NCBI RefSeq assembly: GCF_021869535.1
Contig: NW_026262712.1
Span: 104,722,140 to 104,786,139 of the forward strand
Origin: Mytilus californianus
Taxonomy: Eukaryota; Mollusca; Bivalvia; Mytilida; Mytilidae
Reading direction: 5' to 3'
Length of the DNA stretch: 64,000 bases
The notes below the pieces were generated by a model, which made no database searches, was not told where the DNA came from, and saw nothing but the letters and a program-made list of their open reading frames with translations. This document shows positions 60,266 through 64,000 of this stretch, piece after piece (the first letter of the stretch is position 1; every line of letters starts with the position of its first letter). The position numbers and the translations under genes were made by a program.

Positions 60266-61794
60266 TCTTATAATAAACGGGATAAACTATTACTGGAGTA
60301 ATGCATCAGGAATAAGTCAATTATGAACAGATTCTAATCAGATGCTTATTGTGCTTATAGCGCTTTTCCAACTTCGTTCTTTGTTTGGCCATTAACTTTT
60401 TCCGAATCGAGCGTAACTGGCGAGCTGTTTGTAGACGAAACGAGCGTCTGGCGTATAAAATTAACAGACTGTTATCTTTGATGTGTTTTTTTATAGATTA
60501 AAATGTCTTTATCAAGCAACATGACTCGAATATTTAATATATCTTAACAGTGCATCATGGTTTGTTCTCTTCATAAAAATGGTAAAAGGTTGCGCTCAAA
60601 ACATCAACCGAAAGGTAAAGTATTTGAAACGATGAAAATGGTGACGATGAATAAGTCAGAGCTTCATCTACTCCTTCAGTTCATTAAATCTACGCTTTAT
60701 GTTTATCGGTTTTAAGGGAATATTTTTACCGAAACTTTCAAATTGGAAAAACAAAATGAATATGACAATGTTTAAATGACCGAAACCATCAAAAGTAACA
60801 CATTAATACGAACCACTAGGTGTTTATAAAATCTTTCGGCTTGAGCCTAGTCGCTTATGTCAGAATATTGTGAACACGAAACGCTGTCTTTTTTGTCAAT
60901 TGATTATTTGATTACTGACTCGAACTGATACGGACAGATATCTACTGAACATGAAATATCGGGGATATCGCTGTCGCATTTATCGATATCGTCGTGTGAA
61001 TCTTTTAGTGTTACAAGTCCACTTTTGATACAAATGGAAATAGCTTTATATTTGAGATCAAAGTGCAATGATATATCTCCCATACAACTATAATACAAGA
61101 TTTCTATACTTTTCGAGTTTTTGTCAGAACTTCACTGTTCTATCTTCACACTCCTATTTGTATTATAATAGCTTATTCATAAAGATAGATCAGAGAACAA
61201 TATTTTCATAGTGTTGTATCTCCATTATTTCTAATGTATTTTTGCTTTTAAATAATTGTTATCAAAATTATCATAGTAGTACTATTATTAAATGATTTGC
61301 ATGGTTTGAACTCAAACTATGAGCAATTCTTAGCAAATCCAGTAGTACAGAATTGGGGATAATACACAGTTAAAAACTCCATGGTCTTTTAATATTTATT
61401 TTTTTAAAAGTCAAGCGATGAACCCTGTTTAATCCGGAAGGTACAAGTGACGTTATATCGGATCACGTGATCACAATTCATATAAAATATATATGATGCC
61501 AAGATAACAAAACACATGTCTATTTTGATGATTATAATTTTATGACAACGTTGTTTACAATATTAAGATGTATTTATTAACAAATAATCGTTTATTACTT
61601 TCATATAAAACAAATTTGCCACACTACATATGTACTTTGTCTGAGGTATCAATTACTTGTAGAATAACGTTAGTGCCGTAACAATCAATCCTCATGTAGA
61701 TTCACGTAATTGGAAAAAAAACCATGGAGACAATGCAATCAGAATACACACAATTTAGATTGCATACAATAAGATTAAGGCATTCATATTTATT
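60266..61794. other. Repeat fragment, no gene
   Basis: At about 60355-60475 a segment with GACGAAACGAGCGTCTGGCG looks like a common dispersed mussel repeat end, from memory. A 64-codon minus-strand frame at 60904-61098 is unrecognised and unsupported. Confidence 0.35.
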
Positions 61795-63706
61795 TTATTT
61801 TAATACATTTGACTTTGTACAAACGACTAAAAGAACATTTGCTTCGTTGGTATACGAAGGACAACTCAAACTTCCAAATTTCGTTCGGAGAGTATAAAAC
61901 AAAGCTCCACTTTCCTCTCCATTCTTTTCGTCTAATGGTTCTGCATTTTTGTCTACACATGCGTAGTCTCTTTTATAATGTCCTTTATGACTACTCATCA
62001 GATAACCATTGTATTTTGAGTTCCATCCTCTATAGCAAGTCTATCGACCTAAATGATTATTACATTTTATGTTTATGAATAATGATTACTATCTTTTATT
62101 AATCTGGTCAAAGAAATATCGAGTAAAGGTTATAAGCTTAACGTTTGAAGATCGGGAAATGTTTACAACCTAGTTACATCATTTGATATTCATATAATAA
62201 AGCACAGATACAAAATGCATTTGAAGTAATCTACTTAAGCTGTTCACTAACTTACTGATGGCATTTTCTATGCTAGTACTTTAAAAAGAGTGTAACTTAT
62301 CAACGTTCAATTATCTATTCTGTTCACCTATTCTTAAGTCTACAATTTTTATTGTCTCACTTCTTGATCTTCCGAAAAAAACCTCTGTTGATATACTGGT
62401 TTTGTTTTGGTTTTTTTTAAATTTATTATTTGAAAGACCGTAGATTAACTTTCACATTAACTGTATAAACCAATTATGTTTTTCAGTTTATTTTTTCATG
62501 GCGTAAAACGTACAATGCTCACCTTCTGTTGGTTGCATGGGTTCCGATACTGATAACGTTATTAAAGTAATCTTTTAATGTGATTTGTTGTTTAATTCAT
62601 GTATGAACTATCTGAAATTGCATTTACATTCTATTCTCCATGACAATCGTAATACTAGAGTAACAATATACTGTAAACCAACTTATATGGATGTGTACGG
62701 ATTGGTAATTTAGTCCTAGATGCATGATTTTTTTTTTATTAGTTGTTAGTGGCTTTGAACTAGCTGTCAGTAACTGCGAGTACTCTCAGATCTGTACTTG
62801 GTGTCTTTTTGTTGTTTGGATGTACAAGTACCCGGCCACGTCTACTTGTAATTGTAGTATTTGTATTTTTATCCATCTGATGAGTTAAACCTCTTTCAAC
62901 TGATTTTTATAGTTCGTTCTAATGTTGTACTGTTACACCACTGTCCCAGGTTAGGGAAGGGTTGGGATCCCGCTAACATGTTTAACCCCGCCACATTCTG
63001 TATGTATGTGTCTGTCCCAAGTCAGGAGCCTGTAACTCAGTGGTTGTCGTTTGTTTATGTGTTACATATTCGTTTTTCGTTCATTTTTTGTACATAAATT
63101 AGGCCGTTAGTTTTCTCGTTTGAATTGTTTTACATTGTCAGTTCGGGGCATTTTATAGCTGACTGTGCGGTTTGGGCTTTGCTCATTGTTGAAGGCCGTA
63201 CGGTGACCTATAGTTGTTAATTTCTGTGTCATTTGGTCTCTTGTGGAGAGTTGTCTCATTGACAATCATACCGCATCTTCTTTTTTATATTATGTTCGCG
63301 ATTTGAAAAATAACGGAAATATTAATCGTAGCGAATAAATAAAGCTTGCATCTTTCCTTATTTAACTACATCAACTAAATTGAAAACTACGAAATCAAAT
63401 CGTCGAAGTGGAATAGACAGGGCTAAACGTGAAATAAAATATTCGCGAAAATAAGTTGGTGTACAGTACCGGGTATCATAAGGACAGCTGATCTCTGTTT
63501 TCGGTAACAAACAGCGCATGACACTTCCTTGCTGCCCATACTTTCTGACCATTCTGATGGCTTCACTGATGAACTAAGTCGATATTCACTACAATATACC
63601 TGGTTATTGTCATATGATTGATGCTGTCCATTCTCTGGATCATTAGGGAGACATAAATAATTCACACCACCTCCTCTGTATCCATATTGAGTTCCACCGA
63701 CTTGTC
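61795..63706 (-). CDS. Second short-chain-collagen-C4-like gene, partial, with one nonsense codon
   Basis: Two exons are in the window on the minus strand: 63706-63470 (237 bp) and 62048-61795 (254 bp). They are joined in phase 1 by a GT-AG intron that holds a family A repeat. Upstream exons, including the signal peptide, lie past the right edge. The first exon carries the family segments NYLCLPNDPENG, VSCAVCY and AVLMIPG. The last carries CYRGWNS, RDYACVDKN and LVVCTKSNVLK. The third codon of the last exon is TAG (62043-62041) where the first gene has AAG, so the product would end before the C-terminal third. Two cysteines found in the first gene (NCGGL and GLCVVC) are F and L here. An AATAAA-type signal lies within 15 bp of the natural stop. 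Confidence 0.75.
62735..63290 (+). repeat. Dispersed repeat, family A (long copy) in a collagen-C4-like intron
   Basis: The copy runs from TTAGTTGTTAGTGGCTTTG through CCATCTGATGAGTTAAACC, CCACTGTCCCAGGTTAGG and GGCCGTACGGTGACCTATAG to TCTCATTGACAATCATACCG. It is the best-preserved plus-strand copy in the window and lies antisense in the intron. Confidence 0.8.
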
Positions 63707-63777
63707 CTGAATGGTAAAAATGTGATCAATAATCATATTAAAAAAATAAACCTTTAATATCTTTCGCTCTTTTTAGT

Positions 63778-63830
63778 ATGAAAAAAAGATGTGATATCAT
63801 TGTTAATGAGACACCTATATCCATCAGGGG
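63778..63830 (-). repeat. Dispersed repeat, family A tail fragment
   Basis: AAAGATGTGATATCATTG and AATGAGACACCTATATCC match the family tail. It lies in an intron of the second collagen-C4-like gene. Confidence 0.5.
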
Positions 63831-64000
63831 AAAACGGAATTTGTATTTAATCAATAACATAACAACTTTTGATCAAATTATATCTTGATGACTCTAAGGA
63901 TACATTATTTAAACAAAAAAGTTTTTCGTTTTAATCATGTTTATTACAAAAGCAAAACATTCAAATTAATTTGATATTTAATACAAATATAATTCCTATA

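Overview
The window reads as intergenic and accessory DNA of a eukaryote, most likely a bivalve mollusc and probably a marine mussel (Mytilus group). It is AT-rich, has almost no long open frames, has GT-AG introns, and is built from nested transposable elements. Several of its dispersed repeat families, the tRNA-derived SINE and the short-chain-collagen-C4-like genes are what I know from mussel and other bivalve DNA. The species call rests on recognition, not on a search.

Layout. Positions 1-9745 are a near-identical direct copy of 19416-29182. This block holds a LINE remnant, an iteron-ended palindromic element and several dispersed repeats. Positions 9746-18773 hold a decayed retroelement (10600-12770, minus strand) with its 3' region, plus old repeat fragments.

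Positions 18774-49253 look like one huge CACTA-type DNA transposon of 30,480 bp. It has 165-bp terminal inverted repeats, a CAG target-site duplication on both sides, and an interrupted dispersed repeat that becomes continuous when the element is removed on paper. I see no transposase in it. Nested inside are the second copy of the 9.77-kb block, a SINE with a 13-bp target duplication, a 165-bp satellite, a hAT-type MITE with an 8-bp target duplication, a non-coding LTR retrotransposon with identical 1.3-kb LTRs, and another iteron element.

Positions 49254-64000 are the only part with recognisable host genes. They are a minus-strand cluster of secreted short-chain-collagen-C4-like genes: a five-exon gene (50028-53913), an isolated decayed last exon (about 58222-58380), and a second gene running off the right edge (61795-63706 and beyond). 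Each of the two main genes keeps its splice sites and frame but carries one in-frame stop. A 1.2-kb non-autonomous CACTA element lies in the inferred 5' UTR intron of the first gene.

All coordinates, mismatch counts and splice sites were read by hand. Family names come from recognised motifs, not from database searches.
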